A stretch of 8,130 nt of DNA from an uncultured Spirochaetia bacterium (GTDB lineage Bacteria; Spirochaetota; UBA4802; JAGODF01), in contig CALCJG010000086.1 in NCBI GenBank assembly GCA_937967705.1, forward strand, positions 1 to 8,130. Direction: 5' to 3'. The translations under genes were made by a program, and so were the position numbers. The notes under the pieces are model-generated. The model searched no databases. It saw nothing but the letters and a program-made list of their open reading frames with translations, and was not told where the DNA came from. Numbering within the stretch: the first letter of the stretch is position 1; each line of letters begins with the position of its first letter. This document shows positions 1-6,057 of the stretch, in pieces.

Positions 1-335
1 CGGACGACGAGATCCCGGTCGTTGACCGGCATGGGAAAATCCAGAACGATGTGTACGATCATGTCGTTCCGGTTGAACATCTTCACTATGCGGGCCTCGC
101 TGCAGTCCGCCATCCACCGGGGCATGGCGGACACATCCCTAAGGACCTCCCCGACCACCTCCATGCGGGCGTCAATCACTGTGATGGCCTTGATCTCGAG
201 GATATCCGTACCCGGGACGGAACGGGAGTACGACTTGATCCCGTCGCTGTTCTTCTCCAGCTTCCACTTCCCGGCGGCGGACAGATCGATGCCGGCCAGA
301 AGGAGGCAGGCGATGACAAAGAGATGTTTTTTCAT
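1..335 (-). CDS. START-like lipid-binding domain protein, secreted (N-terminal part)
   Basis: The gene runs off the left edge, so only the first 111 codons are visible. The start is ATG at 335, preceded by AGAGG about eight bases upstream. Residues 1-21 look like a Sec signal peptide: MKKH, a hydrophobic run (LFVIACLLLAGI), then small residues (SAA) suitable for signal peptidase. The mature part starts GKWKLEKNSDGIKSYSR and contains DVSAMPRWMADCSEA and FPMPVNDRDLVV. This matches the START / polyketide-cyclase-like fold, where 'W...C.EA' and a P-x-P-V-x-DRD segment are typical. Such proteins hold a hydrophobic ligand in a helix-grip pocket; the ligand here is unknown. It probably acts in the periplasm. 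A VIAC tetrapeptide at residues 7-10 resembles a lipobox but lies too early, before the hydrophobic core ends. It is divergent from the zinc-ribbon gene at 590. Confidence 0.75.
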   Translation of the reverse strand, partial: MKKHLFVIACLLLAGIDLSAAGKWKLEKNSDGIKSYSRSVPGTDILEIKAITVIDARMEVVGEVLRDVSAMPRWMADCSEARIVKMFNRNDMIVHIVLDFPMPVNDRDLVV

Positions 336-517
336 TGAGAGACCTCTGAAGAGTTATGCTTTTAATGGATTGTAACAGGGTTTATGGAAAAATCAATCAT
401 TAAAAAAAAAGAGAGCCTATCTCCTACACAATACTTATAATCTCATAAAAGCTGTTTTCGTTTTTCAACCGGCCTTGATACGGAAAGCTTTCCTGAAACA
501 AAATGATTCATAAAGTA

Positions 518-544
518 TTGACACAATGATAAATACTGATACCC
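518..544 (+). promoter_or_regulatory. weak candidate promoter for the zinc-ribbon gene
   Basis: A perfect TTGACA lies at 518-523 in the AT-rich gap between the divergent genes at 335 and 590. No good -10 sits at 17 bases. The nearest candidate is GATACC at 539-544, with a 15-base spacer; a better TATTAT at 547-552 is too far (23 bases). The rest of 336-589 is AT-rich, with a nine-A run near 402. I see no clear promoter for the START-domain gene on the other strand. Confidence 0.22.
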
Positions 545-589
545 TTTATTATAAAAGAATAGAAATTGATATCGTGTACAGGATACGGG

Positions 590-1321
590 ATGGACATTAG
601 ACGTCAAATCAAATGCTCACACTGCGGCGGGTCTATTGAAGTGCGCCAGGGCGAAGACATCGCGTTTTGTGAATACTGCGGATCGTACAGCAATCCGGAC
701 GGGACTGTCTACAAACCCCATCCGGACAGGAGGAGCCGCGAACTCAAGGCGGCCATGAATGAGGCCATCGAGGACGACGATATCGAAACGTGGCGCTTGT
801 ATATGTATGAGTCCTGCATGCTCGACGTGAAGCGCAATCCGGGAGTATATCAAAACGCTCCCCGGGACAGGGCGGGATTGCGCGACTATGTTTACAAACT
901 GGTAAAGCAGTATGAGCTTCTCAATTTTAACGAGAATGTGAGGAAGGCTTTTCTGCACTGTCAGAACATTGTCAACAGGTTCCAAAAAACGAAGAAAAAT
1001 CACCTGGAGGTCTGCCGGGACCTGCTGGAGTCCTACCGACGATACTTCGAGACCTACCTGTACCATCCGGGGTATCCTTTTGAAACCAGACAGGGCGATG
1101 CGGAACAGCAGGCTCTAGATACCACGAGATCGGCCATTAACCAGTACAAAACCCTCTGGGGGGAAGCTGTTGTTTCTCAAGTATTGATCAGCCTCTTCGG
1201 CGACAAGGAAACCGGCAAAGGAAATATCACCTGCGACAGCTGCGGCATTGTACTGGATACCGGGGAATCCTCCACGATAATATGCCCGAACTGCGGCAGC
1301 ATCACCTATTTAAATAAATGA
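590..1321 (+). CDS. hypothetical protein with N- and C-terminal zinc ribbons
   Basis: A 243-residue protein that I do not recognise as a named family. Residues 8-30 hold a CxxC pair (C9, C12) and a second pair (C27, C30), a zinc-ribbon arrangement. A second ribbon closes the protein: C215/C218 and C232/C235, followed by GSITYLNK. The roughly 180 residues between them are charged and mostly helical, with many Tyr, Arg and Glu (for example LLESYRRYFETYLYHPGYPF), and have no membrane segment or signal peptide, so it is probably cytoplasmic. I chose ATG 590 because AGGA lies six bases upstream. An in-frame TTG at 566 would add eight residues but has only a poor ribosome site. Zinc ribbons bind nucleic acid or proteins in many families, but no catalytic motif is visible and I assign no function. 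It stands alone, ending 11 bases from the convergent small gene at 1333. Confidence 0.8.
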   Translation: MDIRRQIKCSHCGGSIEVRQGEDIAFCEYCGSYSNPDGTVYKPHPDRRSRELKAAMNEAIEDDDIETWRLYMYESCMLDVKRNPGVYQNAPRDRAGLRDYVYKLVKQYELLNFNENVRKAFLHCQNIVNRFQKTKKNHLEVCRDLLESYRRYFETYLYHPGYPFETRQGDAEQQALDTTRSAINQYKTLWGEAVVSQVLISLFGDKETGKGNITCDSCGIVLDTGESSTIICPNCGSITYLNK

Positions 1322-1332
1322 TAATGGTGTCG

Positions 1333-1530
1333 TCACGGATTGATGTCATCGCTCCTGTTGGCATCCTCAATGCTCCTGAATTTGAAGATGCCCCGCCTGC
1401 ATTTCGGAGGGGAAATCCTGAAGACAATCTCATACAGCCCTGCTACCCGCCGATAGTATTCCCTCCGGGGATGAAAAACCCAGAGAACCTGTTCCGCTTC
1501 TTCAAAAGATTTGAACTTATATATCGTCAT
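1333..1530 (-). CDS. small (65 aa) protein linked to a nucleotidyltransferase remnant, antitoxin-like
   Basis: A 65-residue ORF starting MTIYKFKSFEEAEQVLW, with a second similar segment GIFKFRSIEDANRS near the C-terminus. The two halves echo each other (YKFKSFEEAE and FKFRSIEDAN), with HPRREYYRRVAGLYE between. I recall similar 65-75 residue bacterial proteins with 'YKFKSFEEAE...' and '...GVFKFRS.EEAN' blocks beside nucleotidyltransferase genes; that is memory, not a search. The start overlaps the 3' end of the upstream nucleotidyltransferase remnant by 14 bases (ATG at 1530, upstream TAA at 1519-1517), the kind of translational coupling seen in two-gene modules. AAGGA lies inside the upstream gene about ten bases before the ATG. 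The reading frame is intact although its partner is broken. Its role is unknown; small partner or antitoxin of a nucleotidyltransferase is an inference from position. Confidence 0.68.
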   Translation of the reverse strand: MTIYKFKSFEEAEQVLWVFHPRREYYRRVAGLYEIVFRISPPKCRRGIFKFRSIEDANRSDDINP

Positions 1531-1705
1531 GACTCTTTGTTCCTTTTTCTTCGATCAAACGCTGGAGGAATGATGAATCAGACTTGTCTATCGGACGAAC
1601 CGTGTCGCAGTTCATTTTATAAAGAGTATGGAAGCTGGCAACGTGTATGGTATGCCCCTCAATATCCATCGTGACGATTTCGATATCATCGAATGTGCAA
1701 CCCTG
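1517..1705 (-). pseudogene. C-terminal remnant of a nucleotidyltransferase-like protein
   Basis: Read on the minus strand, this stretch is open for 62 codons after an in-frame TGA at 1708-1706 and ends at TAA 1519-1517. It encodes QGCTFDDIEIVTMDIEG, then HTIHVASFHTLYKMNCDTV, then RPIDKSDSSFLQRLIEEKG and KSHDDI. The pattern 'F.D.......I.G..I.VAS...LY.MK.DTVRP.D..D..FL..LIEEK' is that of the C-terminal end of MNT / AbiEii-like nucleotidyltransferases, where the stretch after the catalytic core sets the 'VAS.ETL..MK' helix. The same frame is also open upstream of the TGA to about 1829 (with GTVIPLML and NFRNTSASNS), so the TGA may be an acquired nonsense mutation. No GS...DxD catalytic motif is found further up, so the N-terminus is lost. 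It probably formed a two-gene unit with the small protein at 1333-1530, whose start it overlaps. Confidence 0.6.
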
Positions 1706-1883
1706 TCAACTATTCGAAGCACTTGTGTTTCTAAAATTTAACATTAAGGGAATTACCGTACCCTGCCTGAAAAAAGTAGCGCGGCAGAATTTATGTCTCC
1801 CGTCAATCCGGTCTTGCAGGATACAGGGAAAACACCTCCGCGGTTTTTATTTCCCAGAGAGCGGCGGGGAAACGAAAAGATGA

Positions 1884-1913
1884 TTGACTAATACCTGATA
1901 TGTGGAGTATCTT
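1884..1913 (+). promoter_or_regulatory. candidate promoter for the MNT-HEPN remnant
   Basis: TTGACT at 1884-1889 and TATCTT at 1908-1913 with an 18-base spacer, ending 17 bases before the first ATG at 1931. It matches five and four of six consensus positions. The surrounding gap (1706-1930) holds nothing else beyond the degraded nucleotidyltransferase frame on the other strand. Confidence 0.35.
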
Positions 1914-1930
1914 CAGGCTGCACGCAAGAG

Positions 1931-2359
1931 ATGACTATGAAGCAAAGTGGAAAATCGGAGATGCCTCAGACCGGCGGCACACAGGACCGTGAAGCCTATG
2001 TCAGGGGAGCAAGGGAATTCCTTGCCCGAAAACGCGAGGCGCTGCGGGAAAAAAACCGGGCAATCAGGGACAGGGCCGCCGCAGACGCCGGGGCCATCAT
2101 AGATATGATCGTTCGCGACTATCAGCCTCTGCGAGTCTATCAGTGGGGCTCCCTTCTTACATAGGATGGATTTCGCGACTATTCCAACATCGATATTGCC
2201 GTGGAAGGCATTACAGACATACACGTGCTTTCAGAACTAGAGGGCAAGGCGTACAGAATGACGGAGTTTCCTCTGGACCTGGTAGCCCTGGAGAAAGTAC
2301 ACCCCCGACATGCCGAATCAATCCGCAGGAAAGGAAGACTGGTTTATGAGCGCCCCTGA
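1931..2359 (+). pseudogene. MNT-domain nucleotidyltransferase (antitoxin of an MNT-HEPN pair), inactivated
   Basis: A 142-codon reading frame interrupted by TAG at 2162-2164. Residues 19-55 form an Arg/Glu-rich helix (REAYVRGAREFLARKREALR). Then comes VYQWGSLLT, the stop at codon 78, and DGFRDYSNIDIAVEGI in the same frame, FPLDLVAL, and the end RRKGRLVYERP. This is the MNT fold: Gly-Ser, then a DxD motif, then a third Asp (D116 in FPLD). The family normally reads S-D-I-D; here it is S-N-I-D, so the first metal-binding Asp is Asn (codon 86). Both changes point to loss of function. In intact pairs the MNT protein is the antitoxin and modifies the HEPN toxin with AMP. The start is probably ATG 1937 or 1931; AAGAG precedes the second at five bases. 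The last codons overlap the HEPN start (ATG 2346) by 14 bases. Confidence 0.82.
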
Positions 2360-2689
2360 TCCACTGGTATTAAAAAGCGAACTTGAGGACAATCTTGCCG
2401 TGCTACAGGGGATTTACGCGTTTTTCATAAAGGCCCTGGAAGAAGACGTGCCCAAGCTTGGAAGAAATCAAAGCGCCGCCTTTATAATCGCGGGCATCAT
2501 CGAAAACTATTACACCTGCCTGGAAACGGGTCTTTTCAGGGTATCCCAGTTTTTTGAAAACAATCTCATCAAAGATCGCTGGCACTCGGATTTACTGTAA
2601 AAATGAGCCTGGCAATCGATACGGTCCGGATTGCAGTGCTCTCCCAGCAAACGGCCGCCATCATTGACGAGCTCCGGAACTTTTCTTGA
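2346..2689 (+). pseudogene. HEPN-domain toxin of an MNT-HEPN pair, frameshifted and truncated
   Basis: Starts at ATG 2346 inside the end of the MNT gene, with AGGAAAGGA about ten bases upstream. The first 84 residues (MSAPDPLVLKSELEDNLAVL ... RVSQFFENN ... RWHSDLL) form the helical first half of a HEPN protein. A TAA at 2598-2600 ends the frame. Shifting one base restores similarity: ATG 2603 onward reads MSLAIDTVRIAVLSQQTAAI IDELRNFS before TGA at 2687-2689. Family members continue 'DLL.KMSL.IDGVR..VLS..T...LDELR.FRH', so one base has been deleted next to the leucine codons and the 3' end is missing. The lost part carries the conserved R-x4-6-H motif needed for HEPN RNase activity; only the 'ELRNF' lead-in remains. 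The product can hardly be an active toxin. I am sure of the family and the lesions, less of when they arose. Confidence 0.82.
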
Positions 2690-2758
2690 GATAAATCCAG
2701 CAAAATCGATTGGGGCTTTAATCGCGAAAGAATCTCTTATATCTTTATGATCTCAAGA
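2684..2758. repeat. 9-bp inverted repeat bracketing the gap between the HEPN remnant and the ATPase gene
   Basis: TCTTGAGAT at 2684-2692 is repeated inverted as ATCTCAAGA at 2750-2758, 57 bases apart. If one base is skipped the match extends outward (CTTTT-TCTTGAGAT against CTTTTATCTTGAGAT). The left copy sits exactly where the HEPN frame is cut; the right copy contains the ATPase stop codon. It is too widely spaced for an intrinsic terminator and may mark a rearrangement junction. Confidence 0.4.
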
Positions 2759-3925
2759 TAAAAGAAATTCCTTCAGCTTTGCCAGAGGTATTTTGTCAGG
2801 CAGGATATGCTCTCCCTCCTGATGGCATGTGTATATTTTTTCAGGGGAATCTCCGAACACCTTTCTGAATTCAGGTAATTTTACAGGTGTTGCTGTTTTT
2901 CCAGGACTTATTTTTGCTTCAATAAACACATACTCCCCAGGATTTTTCTGTACTATAAAATCTATCTCTTCACCATCACGGCTTCGCCAGTGGAACACCT
3001 GCCATCCAAGCTGATAATTGAAAATAAGTTTATGCAGTTCTGCAAACACAAGGTTTTCAAAAAGATGCCCCTGCTGAGGTGAAGTTATAATCGGCTGAGA
3101 AGAGGTCCAGCCCTGAAGCCGGCAGGCTATTCCGGTATCCAGAAAATAGACCTTTGGAGATTTTATCAGACGTTTTGAGAGATTTGAGGAAAAAGGCATG
3201 ATGAGAGCTACTACATGCATTCGTTCAAGTACAGATATCCAGTCCCTGACAGTCTTTGAATCAACACCCGCGTCATTCCCAAGACTGGTCATGTCAAGAA
3301 TCTCTCCTGTCCTGCCCGCAAGAAGACGAAGACATTTCAGAAATTCACGGCTTTTCTGGATGCCGGCGGCAAGCACGATGTCTTTCTCCACATAACTGTT
3401 TATGTAATCGTCAAGGTACTTTTTCGGGTCCCTTCCGTCTGTAGCGTGAAGTTCGGGCCACCCCCCTGAATAGATAATGTTCTGAATTGTGGTTTCTTTT
3501 GCGTTCAGAATTTCTGCAACACTGAGTGTGTTCATGTCAAAGAAACTGGCCCTGCCGGCCAGACTTTCCTTTACTGTACGGTCCATGAGTATCTGGTTAG
3601 AACCAGTCAAACGCAGGATAGTATGACGGTCAGACTTATGTTCACGTTTATATCTGTCAGCCATACGCTTGAGTGACGGAAACAGGGCCGGAGCATACTG
3701 GGCTTCGTCTATAAAAAGTTTTTGTGAATCAAACTGCCTTAAAAACAGTTCAGGATCACTCTGGGCCAGTTCCCTTAAAGCCGGATCATCAAGGGAGAGT
3801 TCTTTAAACTCAGGATCAAGACGCAGAAGAAGGCTCGTTTTACCGCATTGTCTTGGGCCGCGAATAACCTGTATCGGATCAGTATTATTTCTGATGGCCT
3901 CGGAAATGTCCCGCTCAATCCACAT
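2753..3925 (-). CDS. AAA ATPase with C-terminal DUF4143 domain
   Basis: A 390-residue P-loop ATPase, usual length for this family. It starts MWIERDISEAI; the Walker A motif is G23-PRQCG-K29-T30, Walker B is LFIDEAQ (70-76), and LTGSNQ (106-111) is the sensor-1 segment. The C-terminal half is DUF4143: YINSYVEKDI near 174-183, GHLFENLVFAEL from 286, and a restriction-endonuclease-like core with D322 (EEIDF) and E336-A-K338 (FIEAK). These proteins are widespread and cytoplasmic; their job is not settled, though the nuclease-like fold and variable distribution suggest mobile or conflict-linked genes. I chose ATG 3925, since relatives begin close to this ERD segment. The frame is open to a TTG at 3961, but that TTG is itself the -35 box of the likely promoter. 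Cys27 replaces the more common Val in Walker A, which should be tolerated. It stands alone. Confidence 0.9.
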   Translation of the reverse strand: MWIERDISEAIRNNTDPIQVIRGPRQCGKTSLLLRLDPEFKELSLDDPALRELAQSDPELFLRQFDSQKLFIDEAQYAPALFPSLKRMADRYKREHKSDRHTILRLTGSNQILMDRTVKESLAGRASFFDMNTLSVAEILNAKETTIQNIIYSGGWPELHATDGRDPKKYLDDYINSYVEKDIVLAAGIQKSREFLKCLRLLAGRTGEILDMTSLGNDAGVDSKTVRDWISVLERMHVVALIMPFSSNLSKRLIKSPKVYFLDTGIACRLQGWTSSQPIITSPQQGHLFENLVFAELHKLIFNYQLGWQVFHWRSRDGEEIDFIVQKNPGEYVFIEAKISPGKTATPVKLPEFRKVFGDSPEKIYTCHQEGEHILPDKIPLAKLKEFLLS

Positions 3926-3932
3926 TCTGACA

Positions 3933-3961
3933 ATAATGGAGTAATAATCCGATATTGTCAA
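3933..3961 (-). promoter_or_regulatory. sigma70-type promoter of the ATPase gene, giving a leaderless mRNA
   Basis: On the minus strand TTGACA lies at 3961-3956 and CATTAT at 3938-3933 with exactly 17 bases between. Seven bases (TGTCAGA) separate the -10 from ATG 3925, so transcription should start at or next to the A of the start codon. No Shine-Dalgarno sequence is seen before this ATG, which agrees with a leaderless message. Confidence 0.55.
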
Positions 3962-4333
3962 GACTAATACAAGTATCTATTGCAGTCCCTTCCCTGCAAA
4001 AAGAGATTCCTGGCTCTTCCCTTTCTAAAAGGATTGGAAACAAACAGAATAATTTCAAGATTTTTAATGCTGATATGCTCACAAATGACGATCATGCCCT
4101 CCTCTTCCAGGGCCTGAAATATCCGCGGGAGAGCCAGAAATCCCGCCTCAGGATGCGCCAGACCTCTCCGCCCGGCTGCCGCAGGTGACTGGGGGAAACA
4201 TGGCCGTCCCGCAGTCGGGGCATTGCTCAGGATAGGCGTTCAAGCTGCTCTCCCTCTTCCCCTCCCCGCCGGATATCTTACGTCCTCCTCCGCTTCAATT
4301 CCCCGGCCCCTCCAATGGAACCCGGAAAGGCAG

Positions 4334-4355
4334 GGGGTTTTCGGCCGAAAACCCC
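4334..4355. repeat. perfect 22-bp palindrome
   Basis: GGGGTTTTCGG followed directly by its reverse complement CCGAAAACCCC, with no spacer. No T-tract follows on either strand, so it is not an intrinsic terminator. It could be a protein-binding site or the end of a repeat unit; no gene lies nearby. Confidence 0.6.
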
Positions 4356-4450
4356 GACAGGTATTCTTCATGCAATAAAGATTCCCCCTTCCCGAACATA
4401 TAAAAAGAGGGAACACAGAGTTTTCACTTTGCGACCCGACCCATAAAACC

Positions 4451-4467
4451 ATCCGCCGAAGGCGGAT
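4451..4467. repeat. small stem-loop, ATCCGCC-GAA-GGCGGAT
   Basis: Seven-base arms with a GAA loop. A related CCGCC-TTT-GGCGG hairpin lies at about 4828-4840, inside the 3' part of the dehydrogenase gene. Short CCGCC...GGCGG hairpins of this kind are often dispersed in genomes; I cannot tell whether this one is. Confidence 0.45.
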
Positions 4468-4505
4468 ACAAACCGCCCATCTGCGACGCGCACGGAGGCG
4501 CTAGT

Positions 4506-4540
4506 GCAGCACCCGGGCAGGAGGCCCGTCTGGGTGCTGC
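4506..4540. repeat. long imperfect stem-loop in a GC-rich block
   Basis: GCAGCACCC (4506-4514) pairs with GGGTGCTGC (4532-4540). Inside it GGGC (4515-4518) pairs with GCCC (4524-4527) around an AGGAG loop, leaving a four-base bulge (4528-4531). A further hairpin, GCGA-GCT-TCGC, follows at 4547-4557. There is no T-tract and no neighbouring stop codon, so a terminator is unlikely. It may belong to a dispersed structured repeat together with the hairpin at 4451. Confidence 0.5.
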
Positions 4541-4715
4541 GCCGAGGCGAGCTTCGCAAATTCGCCGTCCATGGCGCCGCAGATCAGGGAAAGGCCCCTG
4601 TAAATGTCAAGGTGATACAAAGCAATATACTTTATCTTTATGCCGTAAACATCAGCCGCCTGCTCCATTCAGCGCGGGGGACCATCCGCTCAGGGGGGAT
4701 GAATCAATACGACGA

Positions 4716-4739
4716 ATACTCAAATTCATTCTTGAGTAT
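4716..4739 (-). terminator. weak candidate terminator downstream of the dehydrogenase gene
   Basis: ATACTCAA (4716-4723) and TTGAGTAT (4732-4739) form an eight-base stem with an eight-base loop, 17 bases past the minus-strand stop at 4757. The stem is AT-rich and no U-tract follows, so it is a poor intrinsic terminator; it may only stabilise the 3' end. Confidence 0.25.
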
Positions 4740-4756
4740 CCATCACAAGACAGCAG

Positions 4757-5968
4757 TCAGCCGAGTAGAGTTTCGGCAACTTTTACCGGTTCCCATGATC
4801 GTGTTGTGAGAATCATATCATTCACCCCCGCCTTTGGCGGTTCGCACAGGGGGGCGAGTTTGGCGAAAAAAGCATCAGGGACCAGAATGCCTTCCGGGGC
4901 AAAAACTCCATGTCGATTAATCCTGTTCTCGTGCAAAAGCGAAATTGCAACAGCCAGGGGAACGCCCGTTGCCCCGGCCATGCCCCCATCGGGGGCCGTT
5001 AGAATCATGCATGCAGAGGTTGCGGGTTTATTGTTCTTTATTCCTTTAACACATACGAAGAGGGGCGGAAAGTCACTGAACCCTTGATGGATCATTTTCT
5101 TAAGCATCCTCCCCGATGAGTTCTCGGGATTATGTAGCCCATTGGCTTTTTCAGCTATTCTGGCCGCCGTTTCAATAGAGATAATTTTTAAATCGACCAG
5201 CATAGCAAGTGTTTTTATTCCCAGAATGTTGAATTGGGTAGCCGTAAAAACATTTATGCTCCTCTGCAGCGAAGGAAAATAGCGCGGAAGGGTAACCGCT
5301 TCCGGATGCCCTATCGTCCATGCCCTGTTTTTGCCAATACCCGGATAATCAAGCATAACTCCCTGACGGGGTCTGACGTTCTGAAACCTCCCGTTATCAA
5401 ATATACATATTTTGCCCGTCAGCTGGTGAATTCCATGAATGGTTGCCGCTGATGGTTTTGGTCCGATCGTTTCGGGTTTGGCACTGTCAAGATTCCAGCC
5501 TGTAAAAATCTCTGTAGCCTCATCAAGTTCCCGTATAGCCTTTACCGCAAGCATATTAGATATTCCCGGAGTGGCGCCCATTCCGGTGATTGCGGTAATT
5601 CCAGCATTTTGAGCCTTTTGATGTAGCGCCAGCATGTTTACAGTCGGTTCCCAGTCATCATTGATATCAAAATAATGACATCCACATTCAATGGCCGTCT
5701 CCAGAATCGAGACCCCGTATCGGTAAAAGGGACCTACCGTGTTCATGATCACATCAGCCCCTTTCATGGCGGTTCTCAGAGATACCGTATCGGAAACATC
5801 AACAATCCTCCATGAGGTTCCGGAACCGCATTCATTTGAAACTGCTTCTGCTAAATCGCCGTTAATATCAGCGATGATTATTTCACTGCAAAAATTGAGC
5901 TTCATCAATGTATTCACCGCAAAACCCCCCATCCCGCCTGCTCCACCGAGTGCCAGAACTCTCATCAT
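4757..5968 (-). CDS. saccharopine dehydrogenase-like NAD(P)-binding oxidoreductase
   Basis: A 403-residue soluble protein. It opens with a Rossmann motif, VLALGGAGGMGG (residues 4-15), and the second strand ends in Asp34 (IIIAD), which favours NAD over NADP. NTVGPF (76-81), YFDINDDW (99-106) and GMGATPGISN (129-138) are the conserved blocks of the saccharopine dehydrogenase NADP-binding family. Members reduce or oxidise an amino-acid-like imine; the substrate here cannot be told, and the C-terminal half does not identify it. Length fits the single-domain bacterial members. I chose ATG 5968, six bases after GAGG; a TTG at 5971 and a second ATG at 5965 are alternatives. The gene is divergent from a TetR-family regulator, and their shared intergenic region carries two long inverted repeats, so it is probably the regulator's target. 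A role in making or breaking down a lysine- or polyamine-like compound is possible but unproven. Confidence 0.85.
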   Translation of the reverse strand: MMRVLALGGAGGMGGFAVNTLMKLNFCSEIIIADINGDLAEAVSNECGSGTSWRIVDVSDTVSLRTAMKGADVIMNTVGPFYRYGVSILETAIECGCHYFDINDDWEPTVNMLALHQKAQNAGITAITGMGATPGISNMLAVKAIRELDEATEIFTGWNLDSAKPETIGPKPSAATIHGIHQLTGKICIFDNGRFQNVRPRQGVMLDYPGIGKNRAWTIGHPEAVTLPRYFPSLQRSINVFTATQFNILGIKTLAMLVDLKIISIETAARIAEKANGLHNPENSSGRMLKKMIHQGFSDFPPLFVCVKGIKNNKPATSACMILTAPDGGMAGATGVPLAVAISLLHENRINRHGVFAPEGILVPDAFFAKLAPLCEPPKAGVNDMILTTRSWEPVKVAETLLG

Positions 5969-5993
5969 CAATCACCTCAATAGTATAGTATGA

Positions 5994-6030
5994 AACCACA
6001 AAAAGGGAGCCACACTCCCTTTTTGTGGTT
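5994..6030. promoter_or_regulatory. inverted repeat 1, putative operator or bidirectional hairpin
   Basis: AACCACAAAAAGGGAG (5994-6009) and its exact reverse complement (6015-6030) flank the loop CCACA: 16-base perfect arms. The core (A5, GGGAG, loop, CTCCC, T5) also has the shape of a bidirectional intrinsic terminator. It lies between the dehydrogenase start and its predicted promoter and overlaps the expected transcription start near 6024, so a bound protein or an RNA hairpin here would hinder expression of that gene. Confidence 0.7.
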
Positions 6031-6057
6031 ATTATATATGTAACGCCACTATGTCAA
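6031..6057 (-). promoter_or_regulatory. candidate promoter of the dehydrogenase gene
   Basis: On the minus strand TTGACA (6057-6052) is the outer end of inverted repeat 2, and a perfect TATAAT lies at 6036-6031. The spacer is 15 bases, shorter than the ideal 17, which may make the promoter weak or dependent on DNA shape. The start would fall near 6024, about 55 bases before ATG 5968. Confidence 0.45.

Larger units (their letters stand above)
3962..4756. other. long gene-free region with palindromes and stem-loops
   Basis: Nearly 800 bases without a convincing gene. Short open frames exist on both strands but none has a recognisable motif together with a ribosome site. A minus-strand frame around 4170-4220 reads EQCPDCGTAMFPP, a possible zinc-ribbon scrap, but stops soon. 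The stretch from 4334 to about 4570 is GC-rich and densely folded (palindrome at 4334, hairpins at 4451, 4506 and 4547), suggesting an intergenic repeat or a decayed element. From 4600 to 4756 I see only the hairpin at 4716. Confidence 0.5.

Noticed and set aside
617..1066. 149-residue open frame on the minus strand
   Set aside because: It is antisense to the double zinc-ribbon gene, whose cysteine pairs span the whole plus-strand frame; no ribosome site or motif supports it.
4170..4220. CPDCGTAMFPP zinc-ribbon-like scrap on the minus strand
   Set aside because: The frame closes within a few codons, the surrounding frames show no consistent family, and four cysteine/proline-rich codons can arise by chance in GC-rich DNA.
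4506..4540. Stem-loop as intrinsic terminator or integron attC site
   Set aside because: No T-tract follows on either strand, no stop codon is near, and no attC core sequence (GTTRRRY type) or integrase is present.
4504..4809. 101-residue plus-strand frame in the gene-free region
   Set aside because: It starts within a stem-loop, has no ribosome site and overlaps the end of the dehydrogenase gene; composition does not look coding.
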